A stretch of DNA of 64,000 nt. Origin: Moraxella sp. FZFQ2102 (GTDB lineage Bacteria > Pseudomonadota > Gammaproteobacteria > Pseudomonadales > Moraxellaceae). The DNA lies in contig NZ_CP099960.1 in the NCBI RefSeq assembly GCF_024137865.1, forward strand, positions 1,798,001-1,862,000, read 5' to 3'. The notes beneath the pieces are model-generated. The model ran no database searches, was not told the origin of the DNA, and was given only the letters and a program-made list of their open reading frames with translations. Positions within the stretch are counted from its first letter, which is position 1. Each line of letters starts with the position of its first letter. Positions 18,453 to 28,432 of the stretch are shown in pieces. The translations under genes were made by a program, and so were the position numbers.

Positions 18453-19754
18453 TTATTCCAAGCTTTCTAGGCGGATACGCACCACAGGCTCGACCACCGC
18501 ACCCAAGGCTTCGATTTGCTCGATGGCGGTATTCATTTGTTTTTCGACCACAGGCAGGGTGAGAATGATGATTGGCACCAAACCTGATTTGTGTGCATCA
18601 CGCTGTAGGATAGCATCGATATTGATGCCATTATCGCTCAAGATACGCGTGGTGTCAGCCAGTACGCCGACCTCATCTTTGACTGTCAGGCGTAGATAGT
18701 AGCCAGAAGTCATCTCATCGCTTGGTAGGATGCGGGTGTCTGACAGTTGGTCAGATTTGAACGCTAGATGCGGTACAGCAAAGTGATTGTGTGAGCTCAT
18801 CGCACGAACCAAGTCCATCACATCCGCCATCACTGCCGATGCAGTCGCACCTGCACCTGCGCCATCGCCATAGTATAGCGACTGTCCAAGTGGGTGTGCA
18901 TCAACCATCACGGCATTTTTGACACCATTGACATTAGCAAGTAGTGCTTGATTTGGAATTAGTGTCGGATGCACACGCAGCTCGACGCCATTGTCACGAC
19001 GGATAGCAAAACCTAAGTGCTTGATGGTATAGCCAAGCTCTTTGGCATAGACGACATCTTGTAGGCTGATTTTGGTGATGCCTTCGCAATATACTTTATC
19101 AAACTGCACAGGAATACCAAAGGCGATCGATGCCAGTAGTGACAGCTTGTGTGCTGCATCGATACCTTCGACATCAAATGTCGGATCTGCTTCAGCATAG
19201 CCGAGCGCTTGTGCTTCTGCTAGGACATCGCCAAATTTGCGGTTCTTAAGCTGCATTTCTGACATGATAAAGTTGCCAGTACCATTAATGATACCAGCTA
19301 GCCAGTCGATTTTGTTGGCAGCAAGTGCTTCACGCACGATTTTGATGATTGGGATACCGCCTGCGACCGCAGCTTCATAGCGGACTTGCACGCCATTTTC
19401 TTCGGCAAGCTTAAAGATTTCGTTACCATGTTTGGCAAGCAGTGCTTTATTGGCGGTGACGACGTGTTTTTTGTGGCGGATGGCGTGGGTGATGACATCA
19501 TAAGCCACATCAGTACCACCAATCACTTCGATGACGATATCAACATCATCAGCAGCAGCAATCGCCATCAAATCGGCAGTTTGGTTGATGCTAGGGTCGA
19601 TATCATCACGCTGACGGCGAGTGCCTGCATGGGTGATTTTGAGCTGATGACCAGTACGGCGTGACAGCTCGTTGGCGTTGTCCTTGAGTAGATTTAGCAC
19701 ACCTGTGCCAACAGTGCCTAAGCCAAGTACGGCAAGATTGATCGTGTTATTCAC
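18453..19754 (-). CDS. hom: homoserine dehydrogenase
   Basis: 433 aa, starting at a GTG (reads MNNTINLAVLGLGTVGTGVL). It reduces aspartate semialdehyde to homoserine in the threonine/methionine branch. Order of domains: Rossmann NAD(P) fold with GLGTVGTG (residues 11-18); the catalytic domain with KHVVTANKALLAKHG, GIINGTGNFI and the substrate region EADPTFDVEGIDAAHK; and a C-terminal ACT domain (about 350-430, starting YYLRLTVKDEVGVLADTTRI), so threonine feedback is expected. It is monofunctional, with no aspartokinase fused. No thrB or thrC is adjacent in the window. Confidence 0.96.
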   Translation of the reverse strand: MNNTINLAVLGLGTVGTGVLNLLKDNANELSRRTGHQLKITHAGTRRQRDDIDPSINQTADLMAIAAADDVDIVIEVIGGTDVAYDVITHAIRHKKHVVTANKALLAKHGNEIFKLAEENGVQVRYEAAVAGGIPIIKIVREALAANKIDWLAGIINGTGNFIMSEMQLKNRKFGDVLAEAQALGYAEADPTFDVEGIDAAHKLSLLASIAFGIPVQFDKVYCEGITKISLQDVVYAKELGYTIKHLGFAIRRDNGVELRVHPTLIPNQALLANVNGVKNAVMVDAHPLGQSLYYGDGAGAGATASAVMADVMDLVRAMSSHNHFAVPHLAFKSDQLSDTRILPSDEMTSGYYLRLTVKDEVGVLADTTRILSDNGINIDAILQRDAHKSGLVPIIILTLPVVEKQMNTAIEQIEALGAVVEPVVRIRLESLE

Positions 19755-20068
19755 AAATAGCCCCGTGGGATATATCTTTGAAATAAAGTAAAATCGCTAC
19801 AAATGTAGCCAAAAATCGAAAAAATAGCGGCTTAACTTAACAAGCCTAATAAACTGCCTAAATTACCACATCTTATGGTTTCGTGCTACTAATTTTTTAT
19901 GAAATTTGGTGTGAATCGCTTAAGCCTTTTGGAATAAGCGTTTTGATTGCCGAATTTGTAATAGTACAAATAAAGGCTTTGTTTGACATCTCACCAAACA
20001 AAGCCCTAAATCAAGCCCAGTGTTAGTGATGAGCTTTGGCTGATTTAAGCGGATAATCAGGCATTGGC
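19755..20068. other. intergenic region between hom and dsbC
   Basis: No gene is supported. It carries the hom promoter region (AT-rich) and the dsbC terminator hairpin near its right end. Confidence 0.5.
19975..20005 (-). terminator. hairpin terminator after dsbC
   Basis: A perfect 11-bp stem (ggctttgtttg) with a 9-base loop. On the minus strand it is followed by a weak T-run (tttatttg), so termination is likely but not textbook. Confidence 0.6.
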
Positions 20069-20863
20069 TTATTGATTATCAATTGCTAATTTAATAAGCT
20101 CATCAGCAGGTACATAGCCGCCGATTTGCATACCTGACGCGGTAAAAATCGCTGGCGTGCCACTGACGCCAAGTGTATGCCCCAATGCCATGTGCTGCTC
20201 GACAGGATTGTCGCAGTCAGGTGCGTTGATGGCTTTGCCTTGTTTGGCTTGAGCCAGTGCATCTTTACGGTCGCTACTACACCAGATGGCCTTGGCAAGT
20301 GGGATATCTTTTTGGGCACGTGGCCAAGCCAAGTAGCGAACTTCGACACCGCCTGCGGTGATGGCATCGATCTCGCTGTGCAGCTTTTGGCAGTAATGAC
20401 AGGTTGGATCGGTGAAGACATAGATGTGGGCTTTTTTATCGCCTTGAGCGGTGAAGATGATTTGCTCAGATTCTGGGACTTTGGCAAGTGCGTCTTTGGC
20501 AATAGCGGATAATAGGTCAGCACCAATATCCACAGGCTCGCCATCACCCAGTTTGGCAATCTGCCCTTGAATCAGATAGGTGCCTGATTTGTCAGTGAAC
20601 ATCGATGGGGCGTTATCAAAGCTAACCCAGTACATATCGGGCATCTGTGTGGCGATGGCATTGGTGACTTTGATGGTGACGCCAGATTTATCCAGATTAT
20701 CTTGCAGGGCCTTAACGACAGCGGTGTCGGTCTTGTCGCTTGCAGGTGTCGCTGTCGCCGTCGGTGTGGTTGTTTCACTTTTGGTTTGTGCTTTATCGCC
20801 ACAGGCGGTAAGCAGTAGGACGCCTGATATGATGGCGGTTAGTAGGGTGGTTTTGGTGGTCAT
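20069..20863 (-). CDS. dsbC: thiol:disulfide isomerase DsbC, lipoprotein form
   Basis: 264 aa from the ATG at 20863, chosen because a lipoprotein signal begins there (lipobox LLLTA-C, C21) with a gaga Shine-Dalgarno. DsbC corrects wrong disulfides in periplasmic proteins and is kept reduced by DsbD. The N-terminal dimerisation domain follows a Thr/Pro/Ala-rich linker. The thioredoxin fold carries the active site C155-H-Y-C158 after YVFTDPT, and the cis-proline loop reads GVSGTPAIF. Classical DsbC is soluble; the lipid anchor here is a variation. It shares direction with the unknown exported gene upstream. Confidence 0.92.
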   Translation of the reverse strand: MTTKTTLLTAIISGVLLLTACGDKAQTKSETTTPTATATPASDKTDTAVVKALQDNLDKSGVTIKVTNAIATQMPDMYWVSFDNAPSMFTDKSGTYLIQGQIAKLGDGEPVDIGADLLSAIAKDALAKVPESEQIIFTAQGDKKAHIYVFTDPTCHYCQKLHSEIDAITAGGVEVRYLAWPRAQKDIPLAKAIWCSSDRKDALAQAKQGKAINAPDCDNPVEQHMALGHTLGVSGTPAIFTASGMQIGGYVPADELIKLAIDNQ

Positions 20864-20900
20864 AATTATCTCAAAAATATAATTGCAAATTTGGGGATGG

Positions 20901-21485
20901 TCAACATCCGCCACGTGTCTCCAGTGTAACGGTTCTGCCTGCTTGGTAAAAGTTGGCGACTTCACCATCACAAGGATGGTCTTCAAATATAACTTTCTGT
21001 TTAAGCTGTTCAAATTGAGTTTTGCTCATTGGTTTAAAGGTTGCATACATACGGTTTAAGTCATCGCAATCTACACAACTTGTGGGGATTACAGTAATGC
21101 TTTCTAATGGATATCCATATAGAGTGGCATTCTTAAGTGGATAAGTTACGATAAGTGTAATATGCCCATACTCGTCAGATGTGCGTTCAATCTTAGCAGG
21201 CAAGATGTCATTGCGATAAGGTACTTTTATCGTTGAAAATTTGCCAGTTAATGCCATTTTGGTCAAAGGCTGCTTTGGTGGATTGGTTTTATTTTCAAGG
21301 CTTTTATAAAAGGATTTTGAAAAGGTGCTCCACATAATCTCATTAAGCATTGCACCATCATCACCACTTTTACCTGCTTCTAAATAGCGAAATGCAGGCG
21401 TCCAATCAGCAGCAAATACAGCACCGCTAAATAATAGGCTAGATGCTAGCAGCAATTTTTCATCATCAATTCCAATCAAAATCAT
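20901..21485 (-). CDS. exported protein of unknown function with an odd start
   Basis: As the sequence stands, 194 aa from the ATG at 21485, beginning MILIGIDDEKLLLASS. I do not recognise the family. Residues from EKLLLASS to GAVFAADW look like a signal peptide, so the mature protein is about 170 aa and periplasmic. It carries a CVDC pair and two more cysteines (DHPC and the C-terminal GGC). The acidic stretch before the signal helix is abnormal. An ATGATGAAAAA start in another frame (21466) would give the normal M-M-K-K-L-L-L if the A-run were one base longer. It lies 37 bp upstream of dsbC, so the cysteines may link it to disulfide chemistry, a guess. Confidence 0.6.
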   Translation of the reverse strand: MILIGIDDEKLLLASSLLFSGAVFAADWTPAFRYLEAGKSGDDGAMLNEIMWSTFSKSFYKSLENKTNPPKQPLTKMALTGKFSTIKVPYRNDILPAKIERTSDEYGHITLIVTYPLKNATLYGYPLESITVIPTSCVDCDDLNRMYATFKPMSKTQFEQLKQKVIFEDHPCDGEVANFYQAGRTVTLETRGGC

Positions 21486-21573
21486 TGTTCACTTATCTTA
21501 ATCGAAATTCACCCAACATTCAAATTTAAAACAAAAATAACTGTAAATTCATCTCAAATTATCATAACGCCCC

Positions 21574-21603
21574 TTGCCAACACCCCGTAATTTTTGGTAC
21601 AAT
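21574..21603 (+). promoter_or_regulatory. candidate sigma-70 promoter of guaB
   Basis: ttgcca (-35) and tacaat (-10) separated by 18 bases, about 70 bp before the guaB start. Confidence 0.5.
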
Positions 21604-21672
21604 ACGGCGTTATTTCATCAACCTAATTATCTGATTTTTGGATAATTTGGCACACTACAAAGGAAATAACCT

Positions 21673-23145
21673 ATGCTACGCATTGCCTACGATGCCTTGA
21701 CATTTGATGATGTCTTGCTCCTACCTGCCTACTCTGAAGTCCTACCAAAAGAAACCAACCTAAGTACTCGCCTAACCACTGACATCAACCTAAATCTGCC
21801 AATCATCTCAGCGGCGATGGATACCGTCACCGAATCTAAGATGGCGATTGCAATGGCTCAGCTTGGCGGTCTGGGTATCATTCATAAAAACATGGACATC
21901 GCTCATCAAGCACGCCGTGTCCGCCATGTCAAAAAATTTGAAGCAGGTACCGTTGCTGACCCAATCACTGTCAATCCTGATGCCACTGTGGGCGATTTGC
22001 TACGCATCACTCGTGAGCACAAAATCAGCGGTGTACCTGTCGTAGAAGCAGGTAGCAATAAGGTCGTTGGTATCGTTACCCACCGTGATTTACGCTTTGA
22101 GACCAATCTGAATCAGCCTGTGTCAAATGTCATGACACCAAAAGATAAGCTAGTGACTGTCAAAGAAGGCGAGTCTCAAGAGCGTATCAAAGAGCTACTT
22201 CATAAGCACCGTATCGAAAAAGTCGTGGTGATTGATGATGATTTTCGTCTAAAAGGTCTCATCACCGTCAATGATTTCACCAAAGCTGAAAACAACCCAA
22301 ATGCCGCCAAAGACAGCCGTGGTCGTCTGCGTGTCGGTGCTGCTGTCGGTACAGGTGCAGATACCGAAGCTCGTGTTGAAGCCTTGATTGATGCCAATGT
22401 CGATGTCATCATCGTCGATACAGCACATGGCCACTCAAAAGGTGTCATCGACCGTGTGGCATGGATCAAGAAAAACTATCCAAACATCCAAGTCATCGGT
22501 GGTAATATCGCAACAGGCGATGCAGCACTTGCCTTGATGGATGCAGGTGCAAACGCTGTCAAAGTCGGTATCGGCCCTGGCTCTATCTGTACCACGCGTA
22601 TCATCGCAGGTATTGGTGTACCGCAAATCAGTGCGATTGACAATGTCGCCACTGCACTCAAAGACCGCATCCCATTGATCGCCGATGGCGGTATCCGCTT
22701 CTCAGGCGATATGGCAAAAGCCATCGCAGCAGGTGCGTCGTGCATCATGGTGGGTAGTCTATTGGCAGGTACCGAAGAAGCGCCAGGTGAAGTTGAGCTA
22801 TTCCAAGGTCGTTACTACAAGGCGTATCGTGGTATGGGCTCGCTAGGTGCGATGAGTGGTCAAAACGGCTCATCAGATCGCTATTTCCAAGATGCCAAAG
22901 ACGGTGTTGAAAAACTTGTCCCGGAAGGTATCGAAGGCCGTGTACCGTACAAAGGCCCAGTCGCAGGTATCATCAATCAGCTGGCAGGTGGCTTAAAATC
23001 ATCGATGGGCTACACAGGCTGCCGTACCATCGAAGAGATGCGTGCTAATACCACCTTTGTCAAAGTGACATCAGCAGGTATGAAAGAATCGCATGTCCAT
23101 GATGTCCAAATCACTAAAGAAGCACCGAACTATCGTCAAAACTGA
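21673..23145 (+). CDS. guaB: inosine-5'-monophosphate dehydrogenase
   Basis: 490 aa, full length. It oxidises IMP to XMP with NAD+, the committed step to guanine nucleotides. Seen: the TIM-barrel start ([20 protein letters not shown]); two CBS domains inserted at about residues 92-200 ([15 protein letters not shown] and [10 protein letters not shown]); the catalytic cysteine C306 in [10 protein letters not shown]; the flap region with GMGSLGAM; and SSDRYFQ. The Shine-Dalgarno is aaaggaaat. It is a single gene with a strong terminator; guaA is not adjacent. Confidence 0.98.
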   Translation: MLRIAYDALTFDDVLLLPAYSEVLPKETNLSTRLTTDINLNLPIISAAMDTVTESKMAIAMAQLGGLGIIHKNMDIAHQARRVRHVKKFEAGTVADPITVNPDATVGDLLRITREHKISGVPVVEAGSNKVVGIVTHRDLRFETNLNQPVSNVMTPKDKLVTVKEGESQERIKELLHKHRIEKVVVIDDDFRLKGLITVNDFTKAENNPNAAKDSRGRLRVGAAVGTGADTEARVEALIDANVDVIIVDTAHGHSKGVIDRVAWIKKNYPNIQVIGGNIATGDAALALMDAGANAVKVGIGPGSICTTRIIAGIGVPQISAIDNVATALKDRIPLIADGGIRFSGDMAKAIAAGASCIMVGSLLAGTEEAPGEVELFQGRYYKAYRGMGSLGAMSGQNGSSDRYFQDAKDGVEKLVPEGIEGRVPYKGPVAGIINQLAGGLKSSMGYTGCRTIEEMRANTTFVKVTSAGMKESHVHDVQITKEAPNYRQN

Positions 23146-23161
23146 GTGTGAGTGACGATAA

Positions 23162-23197
23162 AAAACAGCGATAATCATCAGGTTATCGCTGTTTTAT
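23162..23197 (+). terminator. intrinsic terminator after guaB
   Basis: A perfect 13-bp stem (aaaacagcgataa) with an 8-base loop. Confidence 0.85.
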
Positions 23198-23217
23198 TTG
23201 CTGATTGTATATCATAC

Positions 23218-23249
23218 AAAAAAGCGAGAACATCATTCTCGCTTTTTAT
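23218..23249 (-). terminator. intrinsic terminator after the YcxB-like gene
   Basis: A 12-13-bp stem (aaaaaagcgagaa) with a 5-base loop; T-runs on both strands let it back up the guaB terminator too. Confidence 0.8.
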
Positions 23250-23263
23250 TTTAAGCTTATAAA

Positions 23264-23923
23264 TCAGCTATTGGCAGTTTGCATCACAGATTCCAAACCC
23301 TTTGGCTTGACTTCGCTTAGGTGTTTTTTGATGGTGTCAATTGGCAAACCTTGCTTATCTAGGCGTTTTGGAATGATTTGGCTGCCTTTTTGACCTTTCA
23401 TTTCAAACATCATAAACAAAAATTCATCCGTCTCATCCCAGCTGGTTACTGTATCCCAACCAATCACCGCCGATTGGGTTGGTGCGGTTTTCATCTGCAT
23501 ACCACGCATCTGTGGTGAGTTCATGATGGTTTGCGGTGCAGGGATTGCCATAACCAAACCATGCGACTGCACGCCAAGCTGAATGCCACTCATCTGCTCA
23601 GGCATCTCGGTGCTGGCGACTTGTTTTTGGTATTCTCTTTGCATATACCATTTTAGACCCAATGTGCGCGCCAGTAGATACAGGCCTACAAGCACAAGCA
23701 TCAACCAAAAAATGATGGTCGAATAGCCACTGACAAACACAAGACCAGCAATTGCAGCAGCCACAGCAATCGCCATCACAATCCACTCTTTTGGCTTGAT
23801 GGACTTGATAGAATAATGGCTTGAGCTTTTGTCAAACAGGGCAAGCTGTGCCGCACGAAACTCCGCTTCGGTCATGTTTAGGGCAACAGGCTTTAGGGTA
23901 TAAGGGTACAACGCTTTTGACAT
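23264..23923 (-). CDS. YcxB-like membrane-associated protein
   Basis: 219 aa from the ATG at 23923, which has a ggaaa Shine-Dalgarno; a second ATG 15 bases upstream is possible. Two closely spaced membrane helices (about residues 50-90) sit after a soluble N-terminus. The C-terminal half ends in a pattern typical of the YcxB-like family (PF14317): W-D-T-V-T-S-W-D-E-T-D-E-F-L-F, then SQIIPKRLD. The function of this family is unknown. It is a single gene, convergent with guaB. Confidence 0.6.
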   Translation of the reverse strand: MSKALYPYTLKPVALNMTEAEFRAAQLALFDKSSSHYSIKSIKPKEWIVMAIAVAAAIAGLVFVSGYSTIIFWLMLVLVGLYLLARTLGLKWYMQREYQKQVASTEMPEQMSGIQLGVQSHGLVMAIPAPQTIMNSPQMRGMQMKTAPTQSAVIGWDTVTSWDETDEFLFMMFEMKGQKGSQIIPKRLDKQGLPIDTIKKHLSEVKPKGLESVMQTANS

Positions 23924-24096
23924 AATTTTCATTTCCATAAAAAGACTGTGCTTATATTACCATTTTATACAAAAAAATAAACCAAAACTTGGAATTTGCA
24001 AAAATTTTTTGGGCAAATTGGCATGAAATGATGAAATTGGCTGAAATTTTGGGGAAAATTTGCTATCATTGGCAAGTATTTATGTGTCATACATAA

Positions 24097-25464
<1,368 letters not shown>

Positions 25465-25524
25465 AAACAAAGGCTTACTATCTAACTCTGATAAGTAAAT
25501 GGTATCGCTGAATTAAAAAGATAA

Positions 25525-25800
25525 ATGCAAAGACTGTTTAAGACTGTACTGTTTGTAAGTGGTTTGGTTGTGATTTTTTATGTTGTCATGACACTAACAG
25601 AAAAGCAACGATTCTTAAATCATCTATACAGCAGTACACCCGTCCCTTATAAAGATTGTGTAGTGAATTATGTAGATACACATTGGGATGGGGCTTGGGC
25701 AGACTTTAAAAGAGAGGGCAGAGTGCCAAGAGGCAGAACGGATATTGTTATCTTTATGGTGCATAAATACACCCCTTTATGCAGTGGTAGTCAGCGGTGA
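25525..25800 (+). CDS. small hypothetical protein with one membrane helix
   Basis: 91 aa, not recognised. It has an N-terminal membrane helix (TVLFVSGLVVIFYVVMTL, about residues 7-24) that could be a signal anchor, then a basic, aromatic-rich domain (VNYVDTHWDGAWADFKR) with two cysteines. It sits 60 bp after serS on the same strand, so it may be co-transcribed. There is no strong Shine-Dalgarno. Reality as a gene is moderately likely. Confidence 0.5.
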   Translation: MQRLFKTVLFVSGLVVIFYVVMTLTEKQRFLNHLYSSTPVPYKDCVVNYVDTHWDGAWADFKREGRVPRGRTDIVIFMVHKYTPLCSGSQR

Positions 25801-25885
25801 TTTTAAAAATTATCAAGCTGACAAATATTTTTTTAAATTACTTGATGTTTGTTTTTAACCTAATTTTTTAACCAAGAGTGAGTTT

Positions 25886-27904
25886 ATGACTTCTTTATCA
25901 GTTCAAGCCCAATCATTAAATCAACGACCAAATGCCAATGCCATCCGTGTTCTTGCGATGGATGCGGTTCAACAAGCCAACTCAGGCCATCCAGGTGCGC
26001 CGATGGGCATGGCTGACATCGCCGAAGTGCTGTGGCGTGAGTTTCTAAGCCACAACCCAAACAATGCCAATTGGGCAAACCGTGACCGCTTTGTATTGTC
26101 AAATGGTCATGGCTCGATGCTGATTTATGCTTTGCTACATCTATCAGGGTACAACCTAAGCTTGGATGACATCAAAAATTTCCGTAAGCTACACTCAAAA
26201 ACCGCAGGCCATCCTGAGCATGGCTATGCTGATGGCATCGAGACCACCACAGGCCCATTGGGTCAGGGTATCGCTAATGCGGTTGGTTTTGCACTTGCCG
26301 AGAAGACTTTGGCAGCGCAATTTAACAAAGCGGATAACGCCATCATCGACCACTATACCTATGCATTCTTGGGTGATGGCTGTCTGATGGAAGGCGTGAG
26401 CCACGAAGCGTGCTCGTTGGCAGGGACTTTGGGTCTGGGCAAGCTGATTGCTTATTATGATGACAATGGCATCTCGATTGATGGTGAAGTCGAAGGCTGG
26501 TTCAGTGATGACACCGCCAAGCGTTTTGAAGCATATGGCTGGCAGGTGCTTCATGTGGATGGTCATGACCAAGATGCCATTCGTGCAGCCACCATCGAAG
26601 CTAAAGCCGAAACCACCAAGCCAAGCCTAATCATCTGTAAGACCATCATCGGTCTAGGCTCACCAAATAAGCAAGGCAAAGAAGACTGCCACGGTGCGCC
26701 GCTTGGTGCTGATGAGATTGCATTGGCTCGTGAAGCGATGGGCTGGGCGGATAGTACGCCATTTGCCATCCCTGATGAGATTTATCAAGCGTGGGATGCT
26801 CGTGAGGCAGGTGATGCGCGTGAAGCGGCGTGGAATGAACAATTTTCCAAGTATCAAGCAGCTTATCCAACCGAAGCAGCCGAACTTAGCCGTCGTTTGA
26901 GTGGTGAGTTGCCTGCTGATTTTGAAACTGTGGCGAATGACTACATCAAAGCCTGTAATGACAAAGGCGAAAGCATCGCGACTCGTAAAGCCAGCCAAAA
27001 CGCCATCGCAGCACTAGCGCCAAATCTACCTGAAATCCTAGGTGGCTCAGCTGACCTAGCAGGCTCGAACTTGACACTATGGTCGGGTGCAAAAGGCGTC
27101 CAAGATTATGCTGATGGTAACTATGTCCACTATGGCGTGCGTGAATTTGGTATGACTGCGATCGCTAATGGCGTAGCGCTTCATGGCGGATTTATCCCTT
27201 ATACAGCGACCTTCTTGATGTTTATGGAATATGCACGCAATGCGGTGCGTATGTCAGCACTGATGAAGCAGCGTGTCATCAATGTCTATACGCATGATTC
27301 TATCGGTCTGGGTGAAGATGGCCCGACGCATCAGCCAGTTGAGCAAGTGGCCAGCCTACGCAATACGCCAAATCACTTTACTTGGCGTCCATGCGACACG
27401 GTCGAAACAGCAGTCGCTTGGAAAAAAGCACTACAAACCACCAATGCACCATCATCATTGATCTTATCTCGTCAAAACTTGGCATTCCAAGCACGTACAG
27501 ATGAGCAAATCGCAAGCATCGAAAAAGGCGGCTATGTCTTGGCAAGTGAACAAGGTGATCTTCAAGCCATCATCATCGCCACAGGCTCAGAAGTCGAGCT
27601 TGCGATGAATGCACACAAGCAGCTAACCGAAGCAGGCGTGGGCGTGCGTGTGGTATCGATGCCATGTGCTGAGATTTTTGTGAAGCAATCAAGCGACTAT
27701 ATCGAATCAGTACTCCCATCGGCGGTGCGTGCTCGTGTCGCAGTCGAAGCAGGTATCGTTGATTATTGGTATAAGTTTGTGGGCTTGGACGGCAAAATCA
27801 TCGGTATGACCACCTTTGGTGAGTCAGCACCTGCCAAAGATCTGTTCCAGCACTTTGGTATCACCACTGAAGCTGTCGTGGATGCGGTAAAAGCTTTGGT
27901 ATAA
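25886..27904 (+). CDS. tktA: transketolase
   Basis: 672 aa, normal length. It moves two-carbon ketol units between sugar phosphates in the non-oxidative pentose phosphate pathway, making erythrose-4-phosphate and ribose-5-phosphate. Visible: the N-terminal pyrophosphate domain with [12 protein letters not shown], the thiamine diphosphate/Mg site [13 protein letters not shown] (about residues 159-171), the pyrimidine-binding domain ([32 protein letters not shown]), and a complete C-terminal domain. Shine-Dalgarno aagagtgag. An epd-like gene is 2.4 kb downstream, as in the tkt-epd cluster of pseudomonads. Confidence 0.97.
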   Translation: MTSLSVQAQSLNQRPNANAIRVLAMDAVQQANSGHPGAPMGMADIAEVLWREFLSHNPNNANWANRDRFVLSNGHGSMLIYALLHLSGYNLSLDDIKNFRKLHSKTAGHPEHGYADGIETTTGPLGQGIANAVGFALAEKTLAAQFNKADNAIIDHYTYAFLGDGCLMEGVSHEACSLAGTLGLGKLIAYYDDNGISIDGEVEGWFSDDTAKRFEAYGWQVLHVDGHDQDAIRAATIEAKAETTKPSLIICKTIIGLGSPNKQGKEDCHGAPLGADEIALAREAMGWADSTPFAIPDEIYQAWDAREAGDAREAAWNEQFSKYQAAYPTEAAELSRRLSGELPADFETVANDYIKACNDKGESIATRKASQNAIAALAPNLPEILGGSADLAGSNLTLWSGAKGVQDYADGNYVHYGVREFGMTAIANGVALHGGFIPYTATFLMFMEYARNAVRMSALMKQRVINVYTHDSIGLGEDGPTHQPVEQVASLRNTPNHFTWRPCDTVETAVAWKKALQTTNAPSSLILSRQNLAFQARTDEQIASIEKGGYVLASEQGDLQAIIIATGSEVELAMNAHKQLTEAGVGVRVVSMPCAEIFVKQSSDYIESVLPSAVRARVAVEAGIVDYWYKFVGLDGKIIGMTTFGESAPAKDLFQHFGITTEAVVDAVKALV

Positions 27905-27922
27905 GTGCCATTGCTTAATTTT

Positions 27923-27995
27923 AAAACAATCCGTCGTTGGCTCGCCTTGATGCATTGCTTATACAATCTTTGGCTTGCCGCCTAGACTTGTTTTA
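27923..27995. repeat. 73-bp dispersed-type element, copy 1
   Basis: Bounded by aaaacaa and its complement ttgtttt. It contains the block ttgatgcattgcttata, shared exactly with copy 2. There are 7 mismatches to copy 2 over 73 bases by my count. Confidence 0.8.
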
Positions 27996-28021
27996 AACTT
28001 AAAGCACTGGCTTTAGCTGCC

Positions 28022-28060
28022 AAAAAATCGGGTATATTTGAGAATATGCCCGATTTTTTT
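28022..28060 (+). terminator. intrinsic terminator downstream of tktA
   Basis: A 16-bp stem starting aaaaaatcggg (one G-U pair), a 6-base loop and T8. It lies beyond repeat copy 1, so the tktA message should include that repeat. Confidence 0.8.
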
Positions 28061-28107
28061 ATTTACCAAAGATATTTGAAAATTTATCATTAAAATCAAA
28101 TGGTTGC

Positions 28108-28136
28108 GGTGCGTTGTACGCGCCATTAAGATACCC
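28108..28136 (+). repeat. 29-bp dispersed repeat, copy 1
   Basis: Starts ggtgcgtt and ends ccattaagataccc. It matches the reverse complement of 60662-60690 at 24 of 29 positions. The first half (ggtgcg-ttgta-cgcgcc) is a short imperfect hairpin. Confidence 0.6.
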
Positions 28137-28310
28137 AAATTATTCCCCCCAAAATTTTTTAATTTTATCATCAAATGAAGTATTTGTGCGTTATAGCCAG
28201 TGCTTTAATTGTAGATAAAATTGCGTATATCGTAAAGCCTGCTTGATGTTTTATTTTCCAAACTGGGTCTAAATATGCTATCCTAAGCAATTTATGGTCT
28301 GCTGATTGTC

Positions 28311-28383
28311 AAAACAATCTGTCGTTGGCTCCCCTTGATGCATTGCTTATACGATCTTCGGCTCGCTGCCTAGGCTTGTTTTA
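28311..28383. repeat. 73-bp dispersed-type element, copy 2
   Basis: Same length and same orientation as copy 1, starting 388 bp further on, with aaaacaa / ttgtttt ends. Confidence 0.8.
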
Positions 28384-28432
28384 CAATCACTTGACCATTT
28401 ATACATTTTATTTTAATTAAATGATTTAAATA

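Larger units (their letters stand above)
27905..28432. other. repeat-rich intergenic region between tktA and the helicase gene
   Basis: No gene is supported in these 528 bases. It holds two direct copies of a 73-bp element, the tktA terminator between them, and one copy of a 29-bp dispersed repeat. Confidence 0.7.

Noticed and set aside
27923..28383. Direct repeats as attachment sites of an integrated element
   Set aside because: Only a terminator and a small repeat lie between them; no integrase, tRNA or cargo gene.
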